Shown piece by piece: positions 52,433 through 63,174 of a DNA stretch of 64,000 nt. Both the position numbers and the translations under genes were made by a program. The DNA is from Cladorhizidae sp. MBARI D1340-BT2 (taxonomy: Eukaryota > Porifera > Demospongiae > Poecilosclerida > Cladorhizidae), in the NCBI GenBank assembly GCA_028752905.1, contig JAQNBH010000015.1, positions 13,282,036 through 13,346,035 on the forward strand, read 5' to 3'. Within the stretch, counting starts at the first letter, position 1; each line of letters opens with the position of its first letter. Under the pieces are notes generated by a model. That model was not told where the DNA came from. It saw nothing but the letters and a program-made list of their open reading frames with translations, and did no database searches.

Positions 52433-53680
52433 GTGAGCGGTGCTATTTTTGTAACTTACTGTGGAATGGATGCTATTCCAGGAACATCTGACGAGTTTTG
52501 TACAGGATGTGAGCAACTTGAAGATCATTTTCCACTTGAATGTGAGTCAACTGAAGAGTCAGAAATTTACCCTTCTTGTCAATCACTTACTATTGGCCAT
52601 GAAGAAGTTGAACTTCATACCAGTGTTGGAGATAGGGAAGAAATGGCCACTGTTGATGATTTTTGGGGGATAATCCTTGTTGTAAACTTGGACCTAAAAG
52701 GTCAGCTTGCTGGAAACAGTTTAGCCATGCTGCAATCTTGCAGGCTAGACAAGAAAGTGTTGAGCTAGAGGTGGATATGGCTATAATGGCTACACTTCGT
52801 GCTGTGCGTGATCACAACTCCGAGGTTTCCTCACGTTCAACTGTAAAGTATCAGTTTGGTGGGAAACGCATTTGCAGGTCAACTTTCATGTTCATATATG
52901 CAGTAACTAAGAAGCATCTTGAAAATTTGATCAAGTATTACAGTGATGAAGGATTATGTACAAGAATTCACAAGAATACAAGAAAACGAGCACACAATCA
53001 GACTGATCATGAGACTATAAAGAATATTAAAGGATTCATTGAGAAGTTTGCTGATAATCATGCTGTGCCATTGCCAGGTAGACTGCCAGACTACAAAGAT
53101 TATCGTGTTATTCTTCTTCCATCAGACTTGACAAAGAGCTCAGTATATCGATATTATGTTAAAGCCTGTGAATCTGAGCAATCGCCTCTTGTGAGTAGAA
53201 GAACATTTGAGAATACCTGGCATAAATTGTGCCCCTATATAGCAGTAATGAAGCCTGCTACAGATCTATGCCATACCTGTCAGCAAAACGCAAATCTGCT
53301 GATGAAATCAGCAAACATGCCTGAAAATGTGAAGTCTGCAACAGTTTTTCAAGCCTGTTCCACACATCACTTATTATCATCATTTCCAAGTGTCTAAAGC
53401 AGAGCCTGGTGTCATTACTGTCAAGGAGTATGCTGACTCCAACAAAGAAAAAATAGAAATCTTTAAAAATTATATAACTGTATCGTCTCTGAGAGGAAAG
53501 AAACTGTTAGTCATTCAACCAAAGGGACTCGACCCAGCTCGACAGTGGTATCTGTATGATAGCATTCATCCATTTTCTACTTCAAACCTAGCAAAAGATA
53601 TCACTTGTCCATTACCTTCTGTTCCAAGGCCTCAAAGCACAACACAGGCAAAGAGACCACGACCACGCTGCAAGTGACTT
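52433..53680 (+). pseudogene. Internally deleted remnant of a DDE-like transposase-family protein
   Basis: N-terminal part: 52433-52768 in one frame, then 52663-53397 in another (MATLRAVRDHNSEVSSRSTV, LPGRLPDYKDYRVILLPSDL, SVYRYYVKACESEQSPLVSR, KLCPYIAVMKPATDLCHTCQ). C-terminal part: from about 53352, YHHFQVSKAEPGVITVKEYA through KGLDPARQWYLYDSIHPF and TCPLPSVPRPQ. In the family as I recall it (numerous in cnidarians and sponges), a long middle block with a DDE-like core (YSFDFAQQVH ... HADNCSGQNKN) separates these parts. Here it is missing and the join shifts frame near 53350-53375. The sequence between is otherwise well preserved, so the deletion is probably recent or this is a non-autonomous derivative. 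Family assignment is from memory. Confidence 0.65.
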
Positions 53681-53899
53681 TATCCACCCACGCATGTTCA
53701 ATTAATTATGGTTGCTATGGTGTTTTCTTCATAATTTGAGCTTTTTGGGTAAAAATATTTTGCCAGGTTACTTGTCAATGATGTAAGATTCAAAATATGT
53801 AATAATATATATATTTTTTAATTTGTCCCTTAGCCCCCTTTTTGCTTGCCAGGTCACATTTATATAAAAAAGGCAACGGAATAAAATTATCCACAATAT

Positions 53900-56800
53900 T
53901 AAGTTACGAGTGTCCCGCTGCTCAAGGAGGGGGGAACGGGAGGGGACCAAAGATCATTCCTCAGCTCGCCATACAACAGTTCCTTTCTCCTCTGCCACCA
54001 CTTCCCTACCCAATACATAACACACTCGCCCACCTCCTCTATCACTGCATCACTTACTCCCTCCACATCTTTCCCCAAAAGCAATGCCACCTTTCCATCC
54101 TTACTCACTCTTCTTAATTCATCCAGCCACTGTCTTGCCCCTACAATTCTGCGTACCTCATCCATCGGTACCAGCCGATCCCTCTCAAATTCCCCGGAAA
54201 TGTTCCACATCCTCCCCTGCTCCACTATCACACATTATTCACCTCTCATCCCTAACTATCCCACATCTCTTCTTATCCTCTAACAACCCAGCTGATGCAG
54301 TCCTCAGTCGAAATTGCAGCCGCACACCTTCCTGACCATGCATGGATCTCACATACCTCTCCACCCCTGCACCATTCTTTGCCGATTTATAATAATTCAG
54401 CGTACTCTTTCCGTCTACTTCCTCCTCCCAGTCCTTCTCATTTCTCACCTTCACTTTCCCCTTCCACTTGCGCACTGACTCAACATCGTTGTCGTACTTT
54501 CTCCTCAAGATCTCATATTCTTCCCACCATCCAATTCCTCCATCCTCTCGTAGTTTATTTACAACAACTTTTACCAATCTGCTCTGGAATCCAACACCTC
54601 TAATCTCTTGCCAAACAAAACCTTCATCTCTTCCCTTCTCTCCTATAACTTCCTCCACCCCATATCTCCCCGTATTGCCACTCCTACTACTGTATCACTT
54701 GCCCCCAACAGTCTCCTACCCACTCTCATCTGTGCTGACTCCAACTTCTTGCGAGCATTCCGTCCTCCTGTCCACCACACTTCGGCATACTTGGTCTCAC
54801 CACACCATTCTTCCTCTGTCTACTTCCACTTGCCCATTCACTCTACTCATCCATGTCACATTTCCAACCCACTCTTCTGCCTTCTTTGCCATCTTCTCTA
54901 ACTGAACATTACCCCTTAGCTTCCTATCAAACCATATTCCTTAGTACTTGAATTCCTTGACCTCTTCCAATATCTCCTCACCAATCATCCTCCAATGCAC
55001 TTCTGCTTCCTTCTTCCCTACTACCATGACCTTGCTATTAAATTTCATCTTCCACCTTAACACATACGCCTGTACCACATCCAACATAGCTTGCAATTCC
55101 ACCCCTGAGTCAGCCAGAAGAACAACATCATCTGCATACATGAGTGCCCCACACCAGCAGCCTTCCACTTTGACTCCTAGCTCAGCTCTCTCCAATTCCT
55201 CTGCCATTCCCATCAAATAAATATATTGAAAAGAAGTGGAGACAAAGGACATCCCTGCCTAAGTCCATTCTCCACAGTGAACCACCTTGACCTCCTTCCG
55301 TTCAATATCACCGTCGTCTCCACCCCACTATACAATTCTACACATGTCCTCACAAGTTTCTCTTCTACTCCATACTGCCTCAACTTCTTCCACAGTCCCT
55401 CCCTCCACACACTGTCATATGCCTTACTTATATCCAGGAAAGCCAGATATGAAGCTTTTTTCTCGCTCTTCCTCACTTCACAAACTCCTCTTAACACCAA
55501 CCACTGGTCTGAACATCTCCTATGTCTCCTAAATCCCCCTTGTGCTTCCGTCAAAATCCTCTCCTCAGCGAACACTCCCAACCTCCTTGCCAACACTCTC
55601 GCAAACACCTTCACCACACTACAACACAATGAAATTCCCCTACTTCGTCCTCGTCACCATCCTTGTGGAGAGGTACTAGTAAACTCCTCTTCCAGTCCAC
55701 TGGGCAGCACTCAATCCTCATCACCACATTCATCACCTGCACCATCACCTCCACCAACCTTCTACCTCCATACACATAAGCATCTCATTCAACATTCCAC
55801 CAGGGCCTGGAGCCTTTCCTCTCTTCAAACACTTCATTACCTCAACTACTTCTTCCCAACTTACTTCTTCACACATACCCAGCTCATGCCCACCCACTTC
55901 TCCCATCTCTAATTCTTGTACTGTGGCATCCTCTTTTTTCCTCCCCAGTGTTTTTCCATCACCTCCAACACCTCGACTTCCTCCTCTACCATCCTTCCCT
56001 CATCATCTTTCACTCCTTTTATCCTTCTCTCCTTCCTCTTTGCTCTTAAATCATTCCAAAACAGCTTACAACTAGTCCCACCCTGCTCTCTAATCTTCTT
56101 TATAGTTCTCTTCCTCAATTCCTTCTTCTCTATCCTAATAGTCTTCCTTTCTTGCTTCTCTATAGTCATCCCATAGTTGTCTTAATGTAGCCTCTCTCTC
56201 CCCTCGGCTTTCCTTAGCCTCTTACATTTCTCCTTCCTGACACCAATTAACCACCCCACATCCTCTGACCACCATCCCTCTGACCTATCTGTAATCTTCT
56301 TCCTTCCAATTCCTTTCTCAGCTGCAGCCAAAACTTTCTCCTTCCACCTACCCCACACCTCTTCAACTATGTTTCCTCCCAACTCTTGCTCAAGCTCTCT
56401 CACCTCCTCTTCCCACCCCATGAACATTTCCTCCACTGCCTCCTGATACTCCACCCAGTCTAGCCTATTGTCAACTCTCCATTTATGTCGCTCTCTTCTC
56501 ACTTGTACCTCTCTCCTACCCCACGTAATTTCTCCCCAAATAATGTTATGGTCTGACTCCACATCCAGCTTGCCTGAGTCCTCAACTACTACCCTAGCTA
56601 CATCCATGTCCTCACTAAACAACATATAGTCTATGACTGACTTTCTCTCCCCACATTCCCACGTCCACCTGTCCTCACAGCACTGCAACTCGTTCCCCAC
56701 AACCAGACCTCCAGCCCTAACCAACTCCAACAACCGCCTTCCATTACTGTTTGGGTTTTCCTCCACTCCTAGTCCAATCTTTGCATTGAAGTTCCCCATC

Positions 56801-57330
56801 ATAACAACATCGAAACCTTTCTCTTCATACTTTACCACATCCTCCTGCAATACCTCAAACAAAACCTCCGTCTCTCTCACTCTCACTCCTTCTGGGTTTA
56901 CATACACTACCCCTACCATAGTTTTTCTTCTCCCTGCTCCGCTTAACTTACTCCACCCATAGCAAACCTTCTCTTGACTTCCTCATCCTAGAGTCCAAAC
57001 TCTCATGCACAGAACTCCCACACCTCCACTCGCCTGCCTGCCACTCTCTCTATTCCTGCCATACCATATCCGGCCACACTCACCTTGTCCTCCTTCTGCA
57101 AAAATGTCTCCGCTAATCCCAGCACATCAAACTTCTTCGTTCCCAACACTACCTTCAAATCCACCTCCCTTGACCACCATCCTCTACAATTAACAAATGC
57201 CACTCTCAACCGCCCAGTTTCCCTATCTTTGGTCCCTCTCCCAACCCCCACCCTCCTCAACATACTTTTTGCACTCACAGCTTGGATTTGTTCATGCTCA
57301 TGGACATATTTTCTTTTGCCAGCAGGTGCT
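53900..57330 (-). mobile_element. APE-type non-LTR retrotransposon (LINE), near full length, frameshifted
   Basis: Reading on the - strand: endonuclease start at 57278 (RLRVAFVNCRGWWSREVDLK, FDVLGLAETFLQKED), then 56919-56182 (VVYVNPEG, FDVVMMGNFNAKIGLG, ESDHNIIWGEITWG), linker 56169-55909, reverse transcriptase 55908-54941 (KAPGPGGM, LTEAQGGFRRHRRCSDQ, ASYLAFLDISKAYDSVW, ENGLRQGCPLSPLLFNIF, ALMYADDVVLLADSG), and a C-terminal region to 53900 ending in a Cys-rich stretch with LQFRLRTASAGLLEDKKRCG. The RT YADD box is intact. The endonuclease GDFNA box reads GNFNA. At least four frameshifts (near 57000, 56180, 55640 and 54235) make it inactive. Confidence 0.9.
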
Positions 57331-57339
57331 CCTTATCAA

Positions 57340-57425
57340 TGACCTCAATAATTTTACTCGATGGACGTATGCTCTAGCCTTCATCAGGAAGAAGTGATTG
57401 TAATTTCGTTGTCAACTGAGAGTTC
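57340..57425 (-). repeat. Dispersed repeat copy (inverted)
   Basis: On the - strand: CAGAACTCTCAGTTGACAAC ... TTCCTGATGAAGGCTAG ... CGTCCATCGAG. Same family as 25293, 49752 and 52100. It lies between the LINE and the split foldback element. Confidence 0.7.
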
Positions 57426-57449
57426 TGAGAGTATTATTATCACTTTATG

Positions 57450-58992
57450 CGGGGACAGCACCGTGTTTTTTAAAACTTGTGGTTACCACTTTATAGCTCC
57501 GTAAACTTTATGGTATATATAGCTCAAAAGATAGGTCTCTCTGTGTGCTCTCTTTGATACTAAAATATTTTTCATGAGTATAACTATAGCCAAGTTACTG
57601 GACCTGCTGCAAAGCCAGACTGGGTTTCTTTTCAGGATATGTACGGTCAATTTTCGACAGAAGTCACTATCGCATGCTATTGATCATGATATCCTTCTCG
57701 AACAGGCCCCTGACACCTGATTGGCTCTCTCGACTGCCATACCTCATGCGGGTGACTGGATCAACGTCATCCCTTCCCAGACCCTCGGCCTCCACCTTTA
57801 CGATGCTGAGTTTCGTTTGTGCCTCCAATACTGGCTGGGACTCAGGATTGTGGAGGAGGGGACTCAATGCCCCATATGCCGGACTGAAGCTGACTCCCTC
57901 GGTGACCACCAGATTGGTTGTGGTGGTAATGGGGATCGTATTTTCCGACACAACTCCCTCAGGGACGCACTGTTCTCTGCAGCCCAGTCTGCTGCTCTGG
58001 CACCCAGGAAGGAAGTGCCGGCTCTAATCCCTGGATCCTCCAGCCACCCTGCTGACATCTTCCTCCCCACATGGAAAAGGGGACAACCAGCCGCCCTCGA
58101 CATAACAGTCATTTCTCCACTGCAACAGGCAACAATCTCTGGAGCTGCCACCACTCAAGGCTATGCCCTCGAGGCTATGCCCTATCGGTGGCCAGAGACC
58201 GGAAGATGGCGGCGCATTCAAGTGCTTGTCACTCGGTGGGGGTCAGCTTCATACCTGTTGCTGTGGAGTCATTGGGGGGTTGGGATGAGAAAGGGTTGGA
58301 GACCATCAGGGCTATTGGCCGGCTTCAGGGACAACGCCTGGGAATACCACCAGCAGAATCGACATGCCACCTTCTCCAACGGTTGGCCGAGGGGAAATGC
58401 CACGATGTGGATAAGCCGTCTCCCTCCCCTTGCCCCCATGGTGGATGAATTGTTTTATAGGTGTGACTTCTGGATTGATGTAATTAATTAAGTTTTAACT
58501 TTGTATTGTAAAAAAAAAGTTGAAATTAGCACCAGTGGAGAAGCCCTACTCTACACAGAGTGTTTTCATTAGGCGCTAATGTTTTCATTAGGCGATAAAA
58601 CGTAAGCACGCGGTCAAGCGTGCGGGTGGAAAATGAGTTTTATGGATTATTAACGAAATTCATTTACCTGCGCGCCACTTGCATTTTAGCGCCTAATGAA
58701 AACACTCGTTGTTGTGTAGAGTAGAGCTTCCTCTAGCTAATTTAAACTGTTAGCACTTTGCTATTTATGAGTCATTCAGGTTTTTGAGGTTATAGCTCCA
58801 GCTATAGTTATACTTATGAAAAAATATTTTAGTATCAACAGAGAGCACAAAGAGAGACCTATCTTTTGAGCTATATATCAAGTCCATAACCATGAAGTTT
58901 ACGGAATCTATGGAGTTATAAAATGGTAACCACACACACAAAAAAATAATACATATGGTATATTCCTCCCCCAAAAATGGTCCTGTCTCCCC
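57450..58992. mobile_element. Foldback element FB4, split by a nested retroelement
   Basis: The left end GGGGACAGCACCGTGTTTTT pairs with the right end AAAAATGGTCCTGTCTCCCC. The left arm (57478-57600) has GTGGTTACCACTTTATAGCT, GGTCTCTCTGTGTGCTCTCT and ATACTAAAATATTTTTCATG. The right arm (58500-58935) has the reverse complements and the central palindrome GCGCGC-type region seen in FB2. About 890 bp of subfamily A retroelement sits between them, so insertion happened after the foldback element arrived. Confidence 0.85.
57605..58492 (+). pseudogene. Retroelement fragment, subfamily A, inserted in FB4
   Basis: Frames: ALSTAIPHAGDWINVIPSQT, LGLHLYDAEFRLCLQYWLGL, TQCPICRTEADSLGDHQIGC, RIFRHNSLRDALFSAAQSAA, ADIFLPTWKRGQPAALDITV; then with a shift MAAHSSACHSVGVSFIPVAV and IGRLQGQRLGIPPAESTCHL. 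The CxxC...H...C zinc-binding-like motif is intact. It is followed by the PAD...AALDITV nuclease-like core. 5' truncated (no RT domain). The copy at 48990-49550 is a shorter relative. Confidence 0.8.
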
Positions 58993-59394
58993 TTATATAT
59001 AGTACAGAGGCAGAAACAGGAGTACTGATGGCTTACAAGTAATTATCAAGTAGCCATCACGCTTTGGAAATTGGGAGACGATTATATTTGTTACAAGGAC
59101 AAATAAAACGATAGAGCATGAATTATTAGGATTGAAGTTTGAAATGAGTTGATCATAAAATAACCGAGTTAAGCTGATTTGCGAGTACTACATATAGATA
59201 GTCTATACTAAGGAGTGAGTTCCAGAGACAAGGAATGTAACTGAAAAATGAATGGACGCTGTGAATGAACATGTTTGATTTTTTTTTAGATGACAAGTCG
59301 TGCTTGACATAGATATGTAATTACATATATTGAAGTGATTTTTAAAGAGATTTAACAAGAAATATATATGATATCATTGAGTTCCAGAGTCATC
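58993..59394. other. Unassigned AT-rich sequence
   Basis: No gene or repeat recognised. Confidence 0.5.
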
Positions 59395-60430
59395 ATAAGG
59401 AAGAGTGGGCAATACTTATAGTCCGAAGCAAAATCGCCAAGGACAAACTTTGTAGCCAGTAAATAAAATCTTTCTCAAGATAAGTATATACGTCTGATTG
59501 GAGATGTATATATATATGAATTGTGACTTCACAAAAGTGATGTAAAGTAACTTCTTTGCACTCACTGAGTTGCAGTGATGTAATATTTGATGGAGAAGAC
59601 CAAAGGACTTGTAGGCTTTACCAAATAAAATATAGTGTATATGCAGATTCCAAGTTAGATCAGATGACATCAATTCTCTTGTCATTTATGCAACTTTTGT
59701 TGGTAATCACTTTATCATAATCTTAAGTGGTGTGATGGTGACAGAAGCTCATAAGGTGGCATTTACTATTATGGGCACCAGTCCTTCGACCACTTAGAGA
59801 AGATAAATCTTCCTGTAGAGAAGCTGCGGCAGATGAAGATTATATTGATAGCCCTAGGAATGTCATCAACAAAGACCAAGAACACAAGGGGGCCCAAGAA
59901 TACTTCCCTGAGGGACACCAGTATTACAGGTAAGATCTGAGGATCTGAGATAAATGCCCATTCACATCGATATCCAATGCCATAATTTCCCACTGATGCT
60001 GAAGAACCATAACTTATGGAGCAGCCCATTGTGAGGAACACTTTGCAAAAATTAAGATGATCACATTGACTGCAATTTTAAGAGCTGCTGATATAGATAT
60101 TAAAATTGAGAAGCAACCTTCAAGGAGATTGATTTGTTAAGCCATTTTTAAATCCTCAAAAGATGAGGGAGATGGTACACAGAAGGGAGATTGGTCTATA
60201 GAATGACTTGTCACCTGCTTTATATATGGGAACAATTGAGTAAACTCTCCAGTTGATTGGGAGATGGTGTTGGGAAAGACTTAGGGAGAAGTAAGTGTAT
60301 AGATGGCAAGGGCACACCATTTTAGAAGTTTTGGACTGAAACCATCAGGATCGGATGGGTCAAGTGAAGTGAATGAATATACTCCTTGCTCTGAGATTAC
60401 TACATCGTTCAACACAGATGAAGGCATCAA
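59395..60430 (-). mobile_element. Decayed CR1-like LINE reverse transcriptase
   Basis: On the - strand, in broken frames: WRVYSIVPIYKAGDKSFYRP ISLL (about 60270-60190), SLREVFLGPLVFLVFVDDIP RAI (about 59920-59840; a shifted form of the SGVPQGSVLGPL box), then SSDLTWNLHIHYIL, KAYKSFGLLHQILHHCNSVS and AKKLLYITFVKSQ (about 59665-59510), typical of the end of CR1-type ORF2. The FADD box is destroyed by a frameshift. Confidence 0.8.
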
Positions 60431-60769
60431 GAGAGAATCCATAAGCAGTAGGTTGTCAACACAAATATAGAATGAAAATATTTGCTAGTTATCCTTGTCA
60501 GTGGATGCCCTATATAGAACGAATCAAAGTCGAATGTTGTTACTTGCCAACACAGATTGTTTTCGAAGACCAATTTCGCTTCAGACAGTACTTTCTGAAC
60601 TGCAACTGAGAGGTTTTGACTTTGTTGAGATTAGTTAGAGGAAGGATGAGATTTGCATTTTCTTTACAGTGTAAGGATGTTAGTAGGGGTCTGGTTTTTA
60701 TTTCATGCTTTTGTATATACCAAAATGTAGCCAGTGCGTATGCTTTCTGGTGGTATTTTGGTTTTACCA

Positions 60770-61065
60770 ATCATGTTTTCTTTTGGAACTGCAGGTTTGG
60801 GATATGAAATCTCCTCTTAATCGCTACTTTCCAGCATCAAGTCTTGAATGGCTATGACAACTGTGATTGATAGAGCCGTACAAACCTACATATTAAATCG
60901 AAGAATTTTTTTTTAAAGTGTACTTGTGTTCATGTGAAGGGATGTCTAAATTATAAAATAGAAACACTTGTGGCTATATAATTATATACAACTTTGGAGT
61001 TCCATAGATTCAATGTTGTGTGCTCTCCTCTTTTGATTAAAAAAAAATGTTGCATAGGTTTAATG
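60770..61065 (+). mobile_element. Half copy of an FB3-type foldback element
   Basis: GGAACTGCAGGTTTGGGATA ... TCAAGTCTTGAATGGC ... CAACTGTGATTGATAG ... TTCATGTGAAGGGATG ... TTTTGATTAAAAAAAAATGT matches one arm of FB3. The opposite arm is absent, so this is a deletion derivative. Confidence 0.75.
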
Positions 61066-61194
61066 GGTTTAATTTTTTTTAAATTATATACATGACATTG
61101 TGATAAACAGGCATATAAGAGTCATTAACACCTAATTAACTCATGCGAGTTATAAAAAATAATTACTACATACATTTTAAATTAGAAGTAACAG

Positions 61195-62545
61195 AAAAAG
61201 TAACACGCCAAAACACTATAAATAAACCAACAAATGAAAGCAAACGAAAGTTCCCAAAATACCTGCAATTACCCCGCTGAACTTCAACAGCAGCAGAAAG
61301 ACTGTGACCTGGGCTCCTCCACTGGTCCGCGACACATTTGCCAAGGTCAGTGAAAAAGGCTGCAGCTGCAGGGGTGAAAACTTCCGACGTCTCAATGGCC
61401 AGAGGCATAAATAGATAACAGAGTCCAACTCTTTATACTTAGTCCTCTTGGCTGGCAGCCTCAGCACCAGCCAAAGCCAAATGGGATGGTGCATAGTATC
61501 TGGGCATGTCACATCCCCACACTAGTGATCAACCACACTTCCATGGGACCAAACTGATGCCATCCGGCTATTTGCCATCTGATCTGAACATTCCATTGGA
61601 TTCGAGTCGAGATGGGATTTTTGCGGAGTCCAAACCCATCTTGACCACCGCATTCAGAGAGGCATGCCTTGGATAGTGACCCTGGCTTCTACAGCAACTC
61701 TGGCCATGTGTTCCTTTAACATCAAACTGTTCACTACAATGGCAACTCGTATAGGGTTGAACTAGGGGTGCACCTGTCTCAATCCCACTGCAATCCCAAG
61801 TAACCTTGTCCTCCATCCTTAAACCTAGAGATACCACTGGGATGGCATTGAGATTCTTTCCGTGCCACAGCTAGCAAATGTGCATGAGAAGTTTCAGAAT
61901 GAGCATCACTTAGCAGCTGATCAAATGTAGCCTGAACTAAAGGAGTATCCCAAGCTCTCTGAAGGACTTACTTCCTGCAGGGGGTGAAGCATCATGCTTT
62001 GACTCCACATACCAAGGGCATAATCCTGAAAAGTACACTGTGCACCAGACAATCTTTCTGGAAGGATCCGATGGATAAGATCAGAGCAGGCAGAAGCTGA
62101 TGCAAGGAAAGTGGTAGGCACTTCACTTCTCATCCCAAGACCATCCGAATGCACTGGAAGTGATGCCTGTGTCCATGCACAGTCGCTAAGGTCAACGTTT
62201 CACTATCTCACTCACTATTCCTCTTTGCAGCCTGTCAAATGAATGTAGTAATGGAGAAGAGAAGGAAGGAGGTGAACGTAATATATATAGAAGTTTGGGA
62301 ATGCCTTCTGCTCCGCCAATCGGTGAACCCAAAAGGTGGATGACTCTGGGTTCACTACCAAAAGACATGGAATGTCCACTAGTAAGGAACCCAGAGTGGT
62401 ATGATCTCAGCACTTACTGTGGTTCAAAAGGCCTATATCCTGAGCTAGAAGCTCTACTCTCCAAAAGTTATGCACTATGTCCTCCCAATTACCACCTATC
62501 ATGATGTCGTCCAGATAGGAGATGCTAAGTTCAAGTAGGCATTAA
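61195..62545 (-). pseudogene. Retroelement fragment, subfamily B, with YLDD reverse-transcriptase box and nuclease-like tail
   Basis: On the - strand: SISYLDDIMIGGNWEDIVHN, LAQDIGLLNHSKC (62530-62430), SEPRVIHLLGSPIGGAEGI (about 62350-62290), PVHSDGLGMRSEVPTTF (about 62155-62100), then CHCSEQFDVKGTHGQSCCRS and RHASLNAVVKMGLDSAKIPS plus FRSDGK (61740-61568), followed in shifted frames by RPDG..., a DVTCPDT-like string and PLAIETSEVFTPAAAAFFTD. The order RT, thumb-like region, Cys/His motif, RSDGKRPDG...D is the more complete version of the 50.2 kb fragment. Several frameshifts. Confidence 0.78.
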
Positions 62546-62636
62546 TATTTTCAGCACTAACAGAATCCATGACCTCCTTCCGTTCAATACCACTGTCGTT
62601 ATTATTATTATCACTTTACAGTACATAGAAACATGA

Positions 62637-62840
62637 GTGGTGAGGAGAAAGAGTACTGATGGTCTACAAGTCAAAATTAAGTATGTTACAGACTACAAAT
62701 CTAGACTTCCCTCACTCCAAACTCTACCACTGATGTTCTGGATGGATCTGCAGGACATACTATTTCTGGTGAAATATCTGACTGATGAGAATGACTCAAT
62801 CTGCATTTTCAGGTTTGTCTCATTCATTGAGTAACCAACT
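62637..62840 (+). pseudogene. Possible LINE ORF2 C-terminal scrap
   Basis: The + strand reads LPSLQTLPLMFWMDLQDILF then LVKYLTDENDSICIFRFVSF, resembling the C-terminal tail of CR1-like ORF2 proteins. Short and without context, so only a tentative call. Confidence 0.45.
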
Positions 62841-62944
62841 AGACTTAGCACCACCAAAAGCTTTTGCACTTGGTGACATTTTTTACTTCAATTTTTAGTT
62901 GTCCTATTGTGGAACTCTTGATCTGGAACATTTTCCTCGTTGAC

Positions 62945-63172
62945 TCATAAGTGAGCCCAAGTTTTTTTAAGCATGGATGAGACTGGAGTCCCATTGGAAC
63001 CTTGCCTGCTAGAGTCATTGCCTGAAAAGGGCAGAAAAAGGTTCGGTATCGTATTTCTGGGGGAAAAGCACAAATTACTGTTATAAGGTGTGGAAGTGCT
63101 ACTGGCCAATGCCTTCCTCCTTTCATTATCTTCGCTGCCAAACAGTTGAATATACTTTGGAGCAAGGATGAG
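62945..63172 (+). pseudogene. Pogo/Tigger-like DDE transposase fragment
   Basis: MDETGVPLEPCLLESLPEKG, then after a one-base frameshift KVRYRISGGKAQITVIRCGS ATGQCLPPFIIFAAKQLN and LWSKDE. The MDETG box (first catalytic Asp) and GxGxATGxxxPPFIIF region match the DDE_1 family. Interrupted on the right by a LINE copy at about 63175. Confidence 0.85.
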
Positions 63173-63174
63173 AT

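Noticed and set aside
54084..57400. Ser/Pro/Leu-rich + strand frames
   Set aside because: They are antisense shadows of the - strand LINE.
62571..62600. A 30-bp match (TGACCTCCTTCCGTTCAATA...) to the LINE at about 55290
   Set aside because: Too short to call as an element; probably a fragment caught in a microsatellite junction.
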